Assembly: GCF_013386165.1 (NCBI RefSeq)
Contig: NZ_JACAOS010000003.1
Span: forward strand, 724,343-788,342
Direction of reading: 5' to 3'
From: Pseudomonas gingeri
Lineage (GTDB): Bacteria > Pseudomonadota > Gammaproteobacteria > Pseudomonadales > Pseudomonadaceae
Length of the DNA stretch: 64,000 nucleotides
The position numbers and the translations under genes were made by a program. Under the pieces are notes generated by a model. That model was not told the origin of the DNA and searched no databases. It saw only the letters and a list, made by a program, of their open reading frames with translations. Below are positions 26,871 to 36,947 of the stretch, piece after piece. Every line of letters starts with the position of its first letter. The stretch's first letter is position 1.

Positions 26871-28586
26871 ATGCATTCGTTGAAAATCATTCTGCTGGCA
26901 TCGGCATTCAATGGCTTGACCCAGCGCGCCTGGTTGGAGCTGCGCGAAGCGGGGCACGTGCCGAGCGTGGTGTTGTTCAGTGACGAAGAGGCGGTCTGCC
27001 AACAGATCGAGAACAGCCAGGCGGCCCTGGTGATCTGCCCGTTCCTCAAGGACCGCGTGCCGGCCCGGCTATGGCAGGAATCGCAGCGTCCGGTGGTGAT
27101 CATTCACCCGGGGATTGTCGGGGATCGCGGGGCCAGCGCACTGGACTGGACGATCACCCGGCAGTTACCGGTCTGGGGGGTAACCGCCTTGCAGGCCGCC
27201 GAGGAAATGGACAGCGGGGCGATCTGGGCCACCTGCGAGTTCGAGATGCCGACGAGCATTCGCAAGTCGGAACTCTACAACGGCCCGGTGGCCGACGCGG
27301 CCATGGCCTGTATCCACGAGGTGGTCGCCCGGTTCGGCAGCGACTTTGTGCCCCAGCCCCTGGATTACAACTCGCCGCAGGTTCGCGGCCGTTTGCAACC
27401 GAACATGAAACAGAGTGACCGCGCCTTCAGTTGGCAGGATGACGCCGAACTGATTCAGCGGCGCATCGACGCCGCCGACGGGCAGCCCGGTGTACTGGCC
27501 GAGCTGCTGGGCGAAGCCTACTACCTCTATGACGCCCATCTCGACAGCCGTTGTGGCACGCCGGGCCAACTGCTGGCGGTGCATGACGATGCGGTATTGG
27601 TGGCGACCGGCGACCGCAGCCTGTGGCTCGGCTCGCTGCGGCGCAAACCCCGGCCAGGGGAAGAGACCTTCAAGCGCCCGGCGCGGCATGTGCTGGCCGG
27701 GCGGCTCGACAAGGTGCCGACCTTGAACTGGTCCGTCGCCAGCCACCCGTATTGCAAGGAGGCCTACCAACCGATCCGTTATCGTGAGCTGGACGGTGTG
27801 GGCGAGCTGACATTCGAGTTCTACAACGGCGCCATGAGCACCGAGCAATGCCGGCGGCTGGTCAGTGCCCTGCGCTGGGCCAAGGCCCAGAACACCCAGG
27901 TACTGCTGTTTAGAGGCGGGCGTGGCAGTTTCTCCAACGGTGTGCACCTCAACGTGATCCAGGCGGCGACGGTGCCCGGTCTTGAGGCCTGGGCCAATAT
28001 CCGTGCGATCAACGATGTCTGTCGCGAGCTGTTGACCGCCCCGCAACTGGTGGTCAGCGGCTTGACCGGCAGCGCCGGCGCCGGTGGGGTGATGCTGGCT
28101 TTGGCGGCCGATGGCGTGTTCGCCAGGAGCGGGGTGGTGCTCAACCCGCACTACAAGAGCATGGGTCTCTACGGTTCCGAATACTGGACCTACAGCTTGC
28201 CCCGAGCGGTGGGCTATGAGCGGGCGCTGCAGCTCAGTGAAGACTGCCTGCCGATCAGCGTGACCCAGGCGCGGGAGATGGGTTTGGTCCAGGATGTCGG
28301 CCCGCGTTGCCCGCAGGCCTTTGGCAACTGGCTGATGGCCCAGGCGCAGCGCGTGGCCCATGACCCCCTGTATGAGGCGGTGCGCGAGCGCCGGCGAACC
28401 CGCAATGTGGCGGACATGGAGCGCTGCCGCGATGAAGAACTGGCGCAGATGCAACTGGATATGGTCCAGGACCGTCACCACTTTGCGCAAAAGTGCCGAC
28501 ACTTCGTGTTCAAGCAGCGGGTTTGCGGGACGCCAGGGCGACTGGTGGCGCCCTGGGCGAACAGCGCCGAAGTGGTGAGCGTCTAG
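26871..28586 (+). CDS. hypX: HypX/HoxX-like formyltransferase-enoyl-CoA hydratase fusion (orphan)
   Basis: A 571-residue two-domain protein. Residues 1-260 form a formyltransferase-like domain (ICPFLKDRVPARLW, then HPGIVGDRGASALDW). Residues 300-530 form a crotonase domain with GGRGSFSNGVHLNVIQ, GSAGAGGVMLALAADGV and NPHYKSMGLYGSEYWTY. Both halves match HypX, which makes the CO ligand of [NiFe]-hydrogenases from formyl-tetrahydrofolate under aerobic conditions. No hydrogenase or hyp gene is in the window, so the role here is open. A strong AGGAGG site precedes the ATG. It is convergent with fbpC, overlapping by 4 bases. Confidence 0.88.
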   Translation: MHSLKIILLASAFNGLTQRAWLELREAGHVPSVVLFSDEEAVCQQIENSQAALVICPFLKDRVPARLWQESQRPVVIIHPGIVGDRGASALDWTITRQLPVWGVTALQAAEEMDSGAIWATCEFEMPTSIRKSELYNGPVADAAMACIHEVVARFGSDFVPQPLDYNSPQVRGRLQPNMKQSDRAFSWQDDAELIQRRIDAADGQPGVLAELLGEAYYLYDAHLDSRCGTPGQLLAVHDDAVLVATGDRSLWLGSLRRKPRPGEETFKRPARHVLAGRLDKVPTLNWSVASHPYCKEAYQPIRYRELDGVGELTFEFYNGAMSTEQCRRLVSALRWAKAQNTQVLLFRGGRGSFSNGVHLNVIQAATVPGLEAWANIRAINDVCRELLTAPQLVVSGLTGSAGAGGVMLALAADGVFARSGVVLNPHYKSMGLYGSEYWTYSLPRAVGYERALQLSEDCLPISVTQAREMGLVQDVGPRCPQAFGNWLMAQAQRVAHDPLYEAVRERRRTRNVADMERCRDEELAQMQLDMVQDRHHFAQKCRHFVFKQRVCGTPGRLVAPWANSAEVVSV

Positions 28587-29656
28587 CCGACGTTCTGCCG
28601 ACCCAGCACATGGGCATGGCCGATGGCCGACACCCGCACCTCGCTGCCAACCCTGGGGGCCTGCATGCCGGAGCTGCGCACCAGCAACGAACGCTGCTGC
28701 CCGTCGGCGGCGGGTGCTTTCAGTTCCACGGTCAAGGTGCAGGTGTTGCCGCCGAAGTCGCATTCGGTGACCCGCGCCGGGCTACCGTTGCCGTCCGGCT
28801 GCCCGGGTACGTGGGGTGCGAGTTGCAACTGCTCGGGGCGCAACATGATCTGTGCCTGGCCATGGCGGCCCTCGTCGTTGACCGCCAGGCGGCCCAGGTC
28901 ACACTGGGCCCAGCCGTTTTCGATCAAGGCGGGGAGGATCACCGCCTCGCCGAGGAACAGCGCGGTGTCCGCGTCGTCCGGACGCAGGTACAGGTCCATC
29001 GGCGGACCGGCCTGCACCAGGCGGCCCTTGCGCATCACCGCCAACTGATCGGCAAAGGACAGCGCCTCGGCCTGGTCATGGGTGACCAGGATGGTGGTCA
29101 CCCCGGCTTCGGATAACAGGCGCGCAACCATCTTGCGCATGGACGCCCGCAGGCCGGTGTCGAGGGCCGAAAACGGTTCGTCCAGCAACATCAGGCGTGG
29201 CCGTTGCGCCAGGGCGCGGGCCAGTGCCACGCGCTGCTGCTGGCCACCGGACAGCTCATGGGGCCAGCGTTTGCCCATCTGCGGCTCCAGGGCCACGCTG
29301 TCCATCAACTCCGCGACCCGCTGTTGCCGGGTGGCCTTGTCGACGATCCCGAAGGCGATGTTATCGGCCACCGTCATATGCGGGAACAGCGCGCCGTCCT
29401 GCGGCACGTAACCGATCAGGCGCTGGTGGGCCGGGACCTGGGTGTTGGCATCCACCAGCGGCTGGCCGTTGAGGGTGATGCGGCCGGCATCGGGAAATTC
29501 GAAACCGGCGATCATCCGCAGCAGCGTGGTCTTGCCCGAGCCGGAAGGGCCGACGATGGCGGTACGGCTACCCGTGGCAATCGACAGGTTGATATCTTCC
29601 AGGGCCGCTTGCGAACCGAAGGACTTGTACAGCGCGTTGAGTTCAAGAGCGTTCAT
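28583..29656 (-). CDS. fbpC: ABC transporter ATP-binding protein, Fe3+ type
   Basis: A 357-residue ATPase. Walker A is GPSGSGKTT, the signature [13 protein letters not shown], and Walker [13 protein letters not shown]. The C-terminal extension of about 120 residues is the regulatory TOBE region of the FbpC/PotA-like group. The start overlaps the stop of the permease gene by 4 bases (ATGA). It powers the Fe3+ importer with the next two genes, downstream of a Fur box. Confidence 0.92.
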   Translation of the reverse strand: MNALELNALYKSFGSQAALEDINLSIATGSRTAIVGPSGSGKTTLLRMIAGFEFPDAGRITLNGQPLVDANTQVPAHQRLIGYVPQDGALFPHMTVADNIAFGIVDKATRQQRVAELMDSVALEPQMGKRWPHELSGGQQQRVALARALAQRPRLMLLDEPFSALDTGLRASMRKMVARLLSEAGVTTILVTHDQAEALSFADQLAVMRKGRLVQAGPPMDLYLRPDDADTALFLGEAVILPALIENGWAQCDLGRLAVNDEGRHGQAQIMLRPEQLQLAPHVPGQPDGNGSPARVTECDFGGNTCTLTVELKAPAADGQQRSLLVRSSGMQAPRVGSEVRVSAIGHAHVLGRQNVG

Positions 29657-31266
29657 CGGCCAGCCGTGCGTTTGGATTGATGATAGAGAAGCCCGGTCAG
29701 CGGCAGTGACAGCAGGATCATGAGCAGCGCGTAGGGCGCGGCACCGGCATAGTCGATTTCACTGGTCATGGCCCAGAAGCCGGTGGCCAGGGTGCGTGTG
29801 CCGTTGGGCGCGAGCAGCAGGGTGGCGGTCAGCTCATTGGTAATGGCCAGGAACACCAGCGCGGCACCGGCGGCGGCACCCGGCGCGGCGAGGCGCAGGG
29901 TGATTGCCCAGAGGGCACGGACCGGTGAGCGACCGAGGCTGCGGGCGATATTTTCCAGCTCCACCGGCGCCTGGGCGATACCGGCGCGCAAGCTGACCAG
30001 GGCGCGAGGCATGAACATCAACAGGTAAGCCAGCAGGACGGTGATCGAGGTCTGGTAGATCGGTCGGGCGAAGTTGATGGTGACCGTGACCAGAGCCAGG
30101 GCCACGACGATGCCGGGCAGCGAGCTGGTGATGTAGTTGCAGCTTTCCAGCAGGCGATGCAGGCGTCCGGGGGAGCGGATCGACAACCAGGCCACGGGCA
30201 CCGCCGCGCAGGTGGTCAACAGGGCACCGGCGGCACCCAGCAGCAGTGTCTGTTCCAGGGCCGGGAGCAAATCGTCCAATTGCCAGACCTCACGGCCTCC
30301 AGCGATCAGCCAGTTGCCCAGGGTGACCAACGGGACGCCGAGGGCGAGCACGCTGCTGATGAGCGGAATGCTCAATGCCAGCCCCTTGGTCATGGGGCTG
30401 AGGCGTACCGTGCGTTGCTGCCGGGCACTGCCGGAACCGACGCGGGCATAACGGGCCTTGCCACGGGCGGCCGATTCGACGGTCAACAGGCCCAGACAGC
30501 ACAGCGCCAGGATACCGGCCAGGGTATGGGCCGCCGGGCCGCTGAAGGTCGACTTGAACTGGTCGAAAATGGCCGTGGTAAAGGTGTCGAAGCGGATCAT
30601 CGCGTAGAGGCCGTATTCGGCCAGCAGGTGCAGGCCGACCAATAGCGCGCCGCCACAGATCGCCAAACGCAGTTGCGGCAGGACAATGCGCACAAACACC
30701 GCCCAGGGCTTGAGCCCCAGGGACTCGCCGACATCCTCGATGGCGGGATCGAGGCGCCGCAGGGTCGCGGCAATCGGCAAGTAGAGAAACGGGAAGTAGG
30801 CAATCACCGAGACCAGCACGCCGGCGAACAGACCGTTGATCGGCGGCACCAGGCTGACCCAGGCGTAGCTGTGGACGAAGGCCGGTACCGCCAGGGGCGC
30901 GGTCGCCAGCAAGGACCAGGCGCGTCGGCCGGGTAGGTCGGTGCGTTCGGTCAGCCAGGCCAAGCTCAGTCCCAGTGCCACGCACAGAGGAATGGTGATG
31001 ACCATCAGCAACAGGGTGTTGACCAGCAGCTCGCCGACCCGAGGGCGCCAGATCAGGGCTTCAAGGGTGGTCCAACCGGTTTGCCAGGAAGAGAGGATCA
31101 CGAAGGCGATCGGTAGCAACGCCAGCAGGGACACCAGCACTGACAGCCCGATAATCCAGGCATTGCCCTGGCGCCCGAAAAAGTTTCTGGATCGCTGATG
31201 CGAAAGCGCCGCAGGCGCGTGAGCGACTGCGGCGGTGTCCAGAGGAGAAGTGGACTCTGGGATCAA
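29653..31266 (-). CDS. fbpB: ABC transporter permease, Fe3+ type (fused, two permease halves)
   Basis: A 537-residue membrane protein with about twelve transmembrane segments and two EAA-type loops ([20 protein letters not shown] and [19 protein letters not shown]), so it is a fused permease of the FbpB/AfuB kind. The only start in the right place is TTG at 31266, touching the stop codon of fbpA, with the ribosome site inside the preceding gene. It forms the channel for iron brought by FbpA. Confidence 0.9.
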   Translation of the reverse strand: MIPESTSPLDTAAVAHAPAALSHQRSRNFFGRQGNAWIIGLSVLVSLLALLPIAFVILSSWQTGWTTLEALIWRPRVGELLVNTLLLMVITIPLCVALGLSLAWLTERTDLPGRRAWSLLATAPLAVPAFVHSYAWVSLVPPINGLFAGVLVSVIAYFPFLYLPIAATLRRLDPAIEDVGESLGLKPWAVFVRIVLPQLRLAICGGALLVGLHLLAEYGLYAMIRFDTFTTAIFDQFKSTFSGPAAHTLAGILALCCLGLLTVESAARGKARYARVGSGSARQQRTVRLSPMTKGLALSIPLISSVLALGVPLVTLGNWLIAGGREVWQLDDLLPALEQTLLLGAAGALLTTCAAVPVAWLSIRSPGRLHRLLESCNYITSSLPGIVVALALVTVTINFARPIYQTSITVLLAYLLMFMPRALVSLRAGIAQAPVELENIARSLGRSPVRALWAITLRLAAPGAAAGAALVFLAITNELTATLLLAPNGTRTLATGFWAMTSEIDYAGAAPYALLMILLSLPLTGLLYHQSKRTAGR

Positions 31267-32283
31267 TTACAGGATTCCGGCCTGGGTCATCAACTCCACG
31301 GCTTTCTTGCTGTCGAGCTTCGAGGCATCAACCTTGGGCGCGTCGAGATCCTTGAGCGGCACCAGTTTGGCATTGGAGGTGGCGCCCACGCCCACTGCGT
31401 ATTCGAACGAGTTACCGTCCTTGAGAACCGCCTGGCCTTCTTTGCCGGTGATCCACTTGAGGAACGCCTGGGCTTCTTCCAGGTGTTTGCTCGACTTCAG
31501 CACGCCACCACCGGAGGTGCTGACAAAGGCGCCCGGGTCTTTGTGCTTGAAGTAGTGAAGGGCGGTGTTATTGCTGTTTTCGCCGGTCTTGGCCTGGTCG
31601 CCGAAGCTGTAGTAGTGGTAGATCACGCCGCTTTCGACTTGCCCGGCATTGACCGCTTTGAGCACCGAGCTGTTGCCGCGATAGACCGAAGCGTTGGTTT
31701 TCATTGCCTTGAGCCAGTCCAGGGTCGCGGCTTCGCCCTTGAGCTCCAGCACGGCGGCGACGATGGCCTGGAAGTCGGCGCCCGATGGCGAGGCAGCCCA
31801 GCGGCCTTTCCACTCAGGCGAGGCGAGGTCAAGCAGGGACTTGGGCAGTTGCGCTTCGGTCAGCTTGCTCTTGTTGTAGACGAACACGGTGGAGCGCGCG
31901 GCGATGCCGATCCAATTGCCGTGGGCCGGACGGTAGGCCGCATCGACCTGTTCCAGGGTGGTCGGTGCCACTGGCGCGAACAGCTTGGCATTGTCCACCA
32001 GGACCATGGCCGGGGAGTTTTCGGTCAGGAACACGTCCGCCGGCGACTTGTCGCCTTCCTGGATGATCTGGTTGCCCATCTCGGTGTCGTCGCCATTGCG
32101 CAGGGTCACCTTGATCCCGGTTTCCTTGGTGAAGCCGTCGATCCAGGACTTGGTCAGGCTTTCGTGCTGGGCGTTGTAGACCACGATGCCGTCGGCGCTC
32201 GGGGCGGCGTAGACATGCCCGGCACTCAGCAGCGCGGTGGCCACCAGGGCGGTTTTCAGAAACGAAGGAAGACGGGAAATCAT
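31267..32283 (-). CDS. fbpA: ferric iron-binding periplasmic protein
   Basis: A 338-residue substrate-binding protein of the FbpA/HitA family. Signal peptide MISRLPSFLKTALVATALLS ending after VYAAP; the mature part starts DGIVVYNAQHESLT. The adjacent tyrosine pair in GVIYHYYSFGDQ matches the iron-ligand tyrosines of FbpA. The ATG at 32283 is chosen, with AGGAG upstream, over 41 open codons that would destroy the signal peptide. It is the first gene of fbpABC, 85 bases after a Fur box, so it is expressed under iron limitation. Confidence 0.93.
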   Translation of the reverse strand: MISRLPSFLKTALVATALLSAGHVYAAPSADGIVVYNAQHESLTKSWIDGFTKETGIKVTLRNGDDTEMGNQIIQEGDKSPADVFLTENSPAMVLVDNAKLFAPVAPTTLEQVDAAYRPAHGNWIGIAARSTVFVYNKSKLTEAQLPKSLLDLASPEWKGRWAASPSGADFQAIVAAVLELKGEAATLDWLKAMKTNASVYRGNSSVLKAVNAGQVESGVIYHYYSFGDQAKTGENSNNTALHYFKHKDPGAFVSTSGGGVLKSSKHLEEAQAFLKWITGKEGQAVLKDGNSFEYAVGVGATSNAKLVPLKDLDAPKVDASKLDSKKAVELMTQAGIL

Positions 32284-32367
32284 TGCGTGGGTAGCTCCTG
32301 CGGTCTTTGATTGTCGAGATGGCTGACGATTTCTGGTGCATCCGCACACGCTTCGCCAGTCCAGTAA

Positions 32368-32386
32368 AACAATGGGAATCATTCGC
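32368..32386. promoter_or_regulatory. Fur box upstream of fbpABC
   Basis: AACAATGGGAATCATTCGC matches the 19-bp Fur consensus GATAATGATAATCATTATC at 13 of 19 positions, with the central AATCATT intact. It lies 85 bases before the fbpA start. The gene order downstream makes iron regulation expected. Confidence 0.75.
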
Positions 32387-32510
32387 ATGTTTTGTCTGGA
32401 CGGCAATTTAGAGGGGGAAATGAGAAAAAAGCGTCAAAACCAGCATGACGTCCAAACAAATCTTAATCAATGTCGTTCGTATTTTGACTAAGGTAATGCC
32501 GCAGATTGTG

Positions 32511-33629
32511 TCATGAATACTTCGTTATCGGTTTGTCTTGTTGCACCTGGGGGGTGGTTGGAGCGGCGAAGCGGATCACCAGACGGGCAAAGAACGCACC
32601 GGTGAAGATCACCGCCAGCAGTCGCAGGGTCTGCATCGCCAGGACCAGGCCGACATCGGAGTGGGTGTCGACCGCGATGATCGCCATGGTGTCGAGCCCG
32701 CCGGGGCTGGTGGCCAGGTAGACCGAGAGGAAGTCCTGGCCGAGCAGCTTGGCCAGGACCCAGGCCGAGGCCGCGCACAGAGCAATCAGCGTGATGGCGC
32801 TGAGGATCATCGCCGGCAGGCGTTTCCAGACATAGAGCACGGTGGGGCGGTCGAAGCGCAGGCCAACGTAGCAACCGATGGCCCCGTAGGCGGCCGCCAG
32901 CAGCCAGGCGGGCAGGGTGATAGAAAGCATGCCCGAGACCTGCAGGCTGGCCCCGAGCAGCAGCGGCACCAGCAGGGCACCGGCCGGTATACGGGTGCCC
33001 AGCAGCACGCCGATCACTGCCGTGACCAGGGTCAGCCCCAGGTTGAGCACGCTGAAAGAGTGCTGTAGCGCGCCGGCGGCCTGCAGTTCGCTGCCGTTGG
33101 CCGGCACTTCCAGCGCATGGCTGACCAGCGCGCCGATGACCACCACGCACACCACCCGCACATACTGCATGGTCGCCACGATCCGGGCATCGGCGCCGAA
33201 GTCATCGGCCATCGCGACCATGGCCGAGGCGGCGCCCGGCGATGTACCCCAGGCCGCAGTGCTGGCCTGGATCCCGCCGAAGCGCACCATCGCCAGGCCC
33301 ACCAGCGAACTCAGGCCGATGGTCAGGACCGTGGCCACCAGCATCAGGTGCCAGGACTCGGCCATCGAAGTCAGCACCGCCAGGGTCATCGAGTGCGCGG
33401 CCAGCAGGCCGATGCAGCCCTGGCTCAGGCGGAAGGCCTCCTTGTGCAAGCGGATGCGGGCGCCGCTGACGCCAAAGCCGATCGCCACCAGCATCGGGCC
33501 GATAAATTGCCCGGCGGGCAGCTCGAAGTACTTGAGCAGTTGTCCGCTGCCGCCGGCCAGCAACAGCAGGGCCAGCCATTGCAGCGAACGGGGCCAAGTG
33601 CTCAGGGAAAAACGCGATGATGTGGACAA
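32511..33629 (-). CDS. AbrB-family membrane protein (ammonia monooxygenase-like, duplicated)
   Basis: A 372-residue protein with about ten transmembrane segments in two similar halves (AAWGTSPGAASAMVAMADDFG in the first, LATSPGGLDTMAIIAVDTHSD in the second). This is the AbrB duplication family, of unknown transport function, unrelated to the AbrB transition regulator of Bacillus. No ATG is available; I place the start at the TTG at 33629 because GGAGG lies exactly 5 bases upstream, 4 codons inside the longest open frame. Divergent LysR gene at 33760. Confidence 0.85.
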   Translation of the reverse strand: MSTSSRFSLSTWPRSLQWLALLLLAGGSGQLLKYFELPAGQFIGPMLVAIGFGVSGARIRLHKEAFRLSQGCIGLLAAHSMTLAVLTSMAESWHLMLVATVLTIGLSSLVGLAMVRFGGIQASTAAWGTSPGAASAMVAMADDFGADARIVATMQYVRVVCVVVIGALVSHALEVPANGSELQAAGALQHSFSVLNLGLTLVTAVIGVLLGTRIPAGALLVPLLLGASLQVSGMLSITLPAWLLAAAYGAIGCYVGLRFDRPTVLYVWKRLPAMILSAITLIALCAASAWVLAKLLGQDFLSVYLATSPGGLDTMAIIAVDTHSDVGLVLAMQTLRLLAVIFTGAFFARLVIRFAAPTTPQVQQDKPITKYS

Positions 33630-33759
33630 GGGGACCTCCAAAGCGCTGAACGCTCCTGTTGCAGGACGTTGAAAGCGGCGCGATGGGTAAATTATTGATA
33701 GCGCAATTGATCAAGTCCAGTTTCTAATTGTGATGAAACGATAACTTTGGTTGATCAAT

Positions 33760-34662
33760 ATGGATCTGCGGGACCTCACCTATTTCGAAACCATTGCCGA
33801 GCTCGGTCATCTGGGCCGCGCGGCGCAGAAACTCAATCGCAGCCAGCCGGCGCTGACCAAGAGCATTCAGCGGCTGGAAGAGTCGTTCGGCACCAAGCTG
33901 TTCGAACGCGAGGGCCGGCGGATCAAGCTGACGCCGGTCGGCGAGTTGTTGCAGCAGCGCGGTCGGCAGTTGCAGCAGAGCATTGCCGAGACCCATCGTG
34001 AGATCCGCGATTTCGCCAGTGGCGTGCTGGGCAATATCCGCCTGGGGTGTGCGGCGAGCATGGCCGAGTACCTGCTGCCGCAACTGACCGCCGCCTTGCT
34101 CGAACGGGCGCCGGAGATCACCTTGAGCCTGGCGATCGGCCAGGACGATATGTTGCGCGAGTCCTTGCGCTCGGGACGGTTGGATATGGTGATCTGCCCG
34201 CTGTTCGATAACGACCCGCAGTTGTCGTTCCATCCGTTGCTCGATGACGAGGTGGTGGTGGTTGCCAGCCGCAACCACCCGATCTTCGACGCGCCGATTC
34301 GCCTGAGTGAGTTGGGACGTTATCGTTGGGTGTTGCCGGCGGCGGGGGTATCGTCCCGGCGCTGGATCGACAATGTGTTCCTCGCCCATGATCTGCCGTT
34401 GCCCTCGGTGCAGATCGAAACCAACACGATTTCCCTGCTGCCGCGGCTGATCGGCGAGACCCGCTTGCTGAGCTTCCTGGCGCGCGCGACCCTGGAGGAC
34501 GTCAAGGGCGCGACGCACCTGCGTGAAGTCCGGCTCAAAGAGACCACCATGAAGCGGACGCTGGTGGTTGCCGTGCGCGCGGGCGGGTACCTGTCGCCGG
34601 CGGCGCAGACGATGATGGATCTGCTCAAGCAGGATGGTCGGTTCTTTTTCAGTGAGCGTTGA
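33760..34662 (+). CDS. LysR-family regulator divergent from AbrB-like gene
   Basis: A 300-residue LTTR. It begins MDLRDLTYFETIAELGHLGR, and AAQKLNRSQPALTKSIQRLE is the helix-turn-helix. The ATG at 33760 is preferred to a TTG nine bases upstream. The effector domain has no features that identify the ligand. Faces the AbrB-like gene across 130 AT-rich bases and probably regulates it. Confidence 0.91.
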   Translation: MDLRDLTYFETIAELGHLGRAAQKLNRSQPALTKSIQRLEESFGTKLFEREGRRIKLTPVGELLQQRGRQLQQSIAETHREIRDFASGVLGNIRLGCAASMAEYLLPQLTAALLERAPEITLSLAIGQDDMLRESLRSGRLDMVICPLFDNDPQLSFHPLLDDEVVVVASRNHPIFDAPIRLSELGRYRWVLPAAGVSSRRWIDNVFLAHDLPLPSVQIETNTISLLPRLIGETRLLSFLARATLEDVKGATHLREVRLKETTMKRTLVVAVRAGGYLSPAAQTMMDLLKQDGRFFFSER

Positions 34663-34688
34663 TTGCTTGTGGCGTCCTTGCGGACGCT

Positions 34689-34779
34689 ATCGCGAGCAAG
34701 CTCGCTCCTACAGGAATTGCGTCGTGACGCAGACTTGTGAACGACATCGCCCCCTGTAGGAGCGAGCTTGCTCGCGATG
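34689..34779. repeat. REPIN-like palindromic repeat, copy 3
   Basis: Arms ATCGCGAGCAAGCTCGCTCC (left) and GGAGCGAGCTTGCTCGCGAT (right) with about 40 bases between; the TCCTACAGG tails point inward, the opposite of copies 1 and 2. A small GCGTCC-TTGC-GGACGC hairpin precedes it at 34672-34687, possibly the terminator of the LysR gene. Confidence 0.85.
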
Positions 34780-34791
34780 AGGCCCTTGCGG

Positions 34792-35583
34792 CTAACGCTG
34801 CTCCACCCGATTGAGAAACCGCCGGGTCCGCTCATTGTCCGGCTCCACCAGGATCTCCCGGGGCGTGCCATCAGCGACGATCCGCCCGGCCTCCATGAAC
34901 AGCACCCGGTCGGCGATGTCCTGGGCGAACTTCATTTCATGGGTCACCAGCAACATGGTGACCTTGTGTTCATGGGCGATCGAACGGATCACCGCCAGCA
35001 CTTCCCCCACCAGTTCCGGGTCGAGGGCCGAGGTCACTTCGTCGAACAGCATCACCTTCGGGCGCATCGACAGGGCCCGGGCGATGGCCACCCGTTGCTG
35101 CTGGCCGCCGGACAGTTGCGCGGGGTAGGCATCGGCCTTATGGCTCAGGCCGACCATCGCCAGGTAGGCCTGGGCTCGATCCAGGGCTTCTTCACGGCTG
35201 ACCTTGAGCACCTGCAACGGCGCCTCGGTGATGTTCTCCTGCACGGTCAGGTGCGGGAACAGGTTGAACTGCTGGAACACCATGCCGACCCGATGCACCA
35301 CCGGCGCCTTTTTCGAACCGGGCCAGCGCCAACCGCCGCCCTTGGTGGTGACCGCCACACCGTCGACTTCGATGCGACCCTGCTCGTAGCTTTCCAGGCC
35401 CTTGATCAAGCGCAGCACGGTGGATTTACCCGAGCCGCTGGGGCCGATCAGCGCGACTTTCTGCCCTTGGGGAATGCTCAGGTCAAGGTGGTCGATGACC
35501 CGGGTCGCGCCGAAGTGCTTGACCACCTGGGTGAGGCGGATCTGCGCCGGCGCCGTGGCCGCGAGGTGTGCTACGTCAGACAT
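34792..35583 (-). CDS. ABC transporter ATP-binding protein, polar amino acid type (EhuA-like)
   Basis: A 263-residue ATPase. Walker A is GPSGSGKST, the signature [15 protein letters not shown], and Walker B VMLFDEVTSALD, as in the GlnQ/HisP/EhuA family. An insert of about 15 residues (TTKGGGWRWPGSKKAPVVHR) before the Q-loop is longer than in GlnQ and is the kind seen in EhuA relatives. It overlaps the permease gene by 8 bases. Fourth gene of a B-C-D-A operon. Confidence 0.9.
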   Translation of the reverse strand: MSDVAHLAATAPAQIRLTQVVKHFGATRVIDHLDLSIPQGQKVALIGPSGSGKSTVLRLIKGLESYEQGRIEVDGVAVTTKGGGWRWPGSKKAPVVHRVGMVFQQFNLFPHLTVQENITEAPLQVLKVSREEALDRAQAYLAMVGLSHKADAYPAQLSGGQQQRVAIARALSMRPKVMLFDEVTSALDPELVGEVLAVIRSIAHEHKVTMLLVTHEMKFAQDIADRVLFMEAGRIVADGTPREILVEPDNERTRRFLNRVEQR

Positions 35584-36226
35584 GACTGCGCCTTTCCAGG
35601 TACTTGAAGAGCAGGGAGGTCGGCACGCTGATGATCAGGAACAGCACCGCCATCAGCGTATAGGGTTCGGTGTAGCGATAGCTCATGCCGGCCACCTGTT
35701 TGGCGGCCTGGAACAGTTCCGGAATGGTGATCACCGCCAGCAGCGGGGTTTCCTTGAACATGCCGATCAGGTAGTTGCCCAGCACCGGCAGCATGGGTTT
35801 CAGGGCCTGTGGCAGGACGATCCGGCGCCAGGTGGTGGCCGTGTTGAAATCCAGCGCTCGAGCGGCTTCCCACTGGCCCGCCGGTACGCCGTCGATGGCG
35901 CCGCGATAGGCCTCGGCGATATAGGCGCTGTAGTAGAGCCCGAGGCCGATCACCCCCGTGGAAATCGCCGGCAGGGTGATCCCGGCCGACGGCAGGGCAA
36001 AGAACAGCACATACAACTGGACCATCAACGGTGTGTTGCGAAAGAAACTCAGGTAGCCCTGGCAGGCGCGCCGTATCGCGCCGATCGATGAGCGTTGGGC
36101 AATCGCCAGGACCAGCCCGAGCAGCACCGCCAGCAGGAAGCCGAGCACCACCACTTGCACGGTCACCAGCAGGCCAAGCAGCAGGTCGGGCAGGATCGAC
36201 CAGGCAAACTCGAAGTCGAATTCCAT
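35576..36226 (-). CDS. ABC transporter permease (EhuD-like)
   Basis: A 216-residue inner-membrane permease of the HisM/GlnP family. The EAA loop is AARALDFNTATTWRRIVLPQ, and FKETPLLAVITIPELFQAAK closely resembles EhuD. Five or so transmembrane segments. It forms a heterodimer channel with the preceding permease. Confidence 0.9.
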   Translation of the reverse strand: MEFDFEFAWSILPDLLLGLLVTVQVVVLGFLLAVLLGLVLAIAQRSSIGAIRRACQGYLSFFRNTPLMVQLYVLFFALPSAGITLPAISTGVIGLGLYYSAYIAEAYRGAIDGVPAGQWEAARALDFNTATTWRRIVLPQALKPMLPVLGNYLIGMFKETPLLAVITIPELFQAAKQVAGMSYRYTEPYTLMAVLFLIISVPTSLLFKYLERRSHV

Positions 36227-36228
36227 GT

Positions 36229-36906
36229 TTACTCCCGCACCTGTCGCCAGGCCGAACTGTGTTGTTCATAGCGCCGTACCAGCCAGCTCAGGGGCCAGGC
36301 CATGACGAAATAGCAGACCAGCACGATGCTCCAGATCAGCGTCTGCTGGCCCAGGGTGGTGACCAGCTGATTGCCGGCGAAGGTCAGGTCGCTGAGGGTG
36401 ATCAGTGACACCAGGGAGGTGGTCTTCATCAGCTCGACCAACTGGTTGCCCAGCGGCGGCAGCATAAACGGCAGGGCCTGGGGCAGGATGATCCGCCGAA
36501 AGGCCGCCAGCGCTCCGAAGTCCAGTGCGCGCAACGCGTCACGTTGGCCGGCGCTGACATTCACCAGCGCGGCCCGGACGATCTCCGAACCGTAGGCCGA
36601 GAAGGTCAGGCCGAGGCCGATCACCCCGGTGGTCATCGGCGACAGGCTGATACCGAACAGTGGCAGGATGAAAAACAGATAGAACAGCAGCACCAGCGCC
36701 GAGATGCCGCGCAGCACCTCGACGTAGGCCGTGGCGAACCAGCGCGCGGCCCTCCAGGGTGACAGGCGCATCAGTGCGATGGCAAAGGACAGCACCAGTA
36801 CCACCAGTTCGGCGAGGAAGGTGATCTGCACGGTCACCCACGCGCCATGGGCCAACTGGCGCGCGATGAACAGGGCCGTTTCCACGGCCGGGGTATCGAG
36901 GGACAT
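36229..36906 (-). CDS. ABC transporter permease (EhuC-like)
   Basis: A 225-residue permease of the HisQ/HisM family. The EAA loop is ALRALDFGALAAFRRIILPQ and the stretch MKTTSLVSLITLSDLTFAGN is typical. It pairs with the EhuD-like permease, 2 bases downstream, to form the membrane channel. Confidence 0.9.
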   Translation of the reverse strand: MSLDTPAVETALFIARQLAHGAWVTVQITFLAELVVLVLSFAIALMRLSPWRAARWFATAYVEVLRGISALVLLFYLFFILPLFGISLSPMTTGVIGLGLTFSAYGSEIVRAALVNVSAGQRDALRALDFGALAAFRRIILPQALPFMLPPLGNQLVELMKTTSLVSLITLSDLTFAGNQLVTTLGQQTLIWSIVLVCYFVMAWPLSWLVRRYEQHSSAWRQVRE

Positions 36907-36947
36907 GGCCTGTACTCGTGTGGGTTTGAGGCCGTTTCAGCGAGGGC

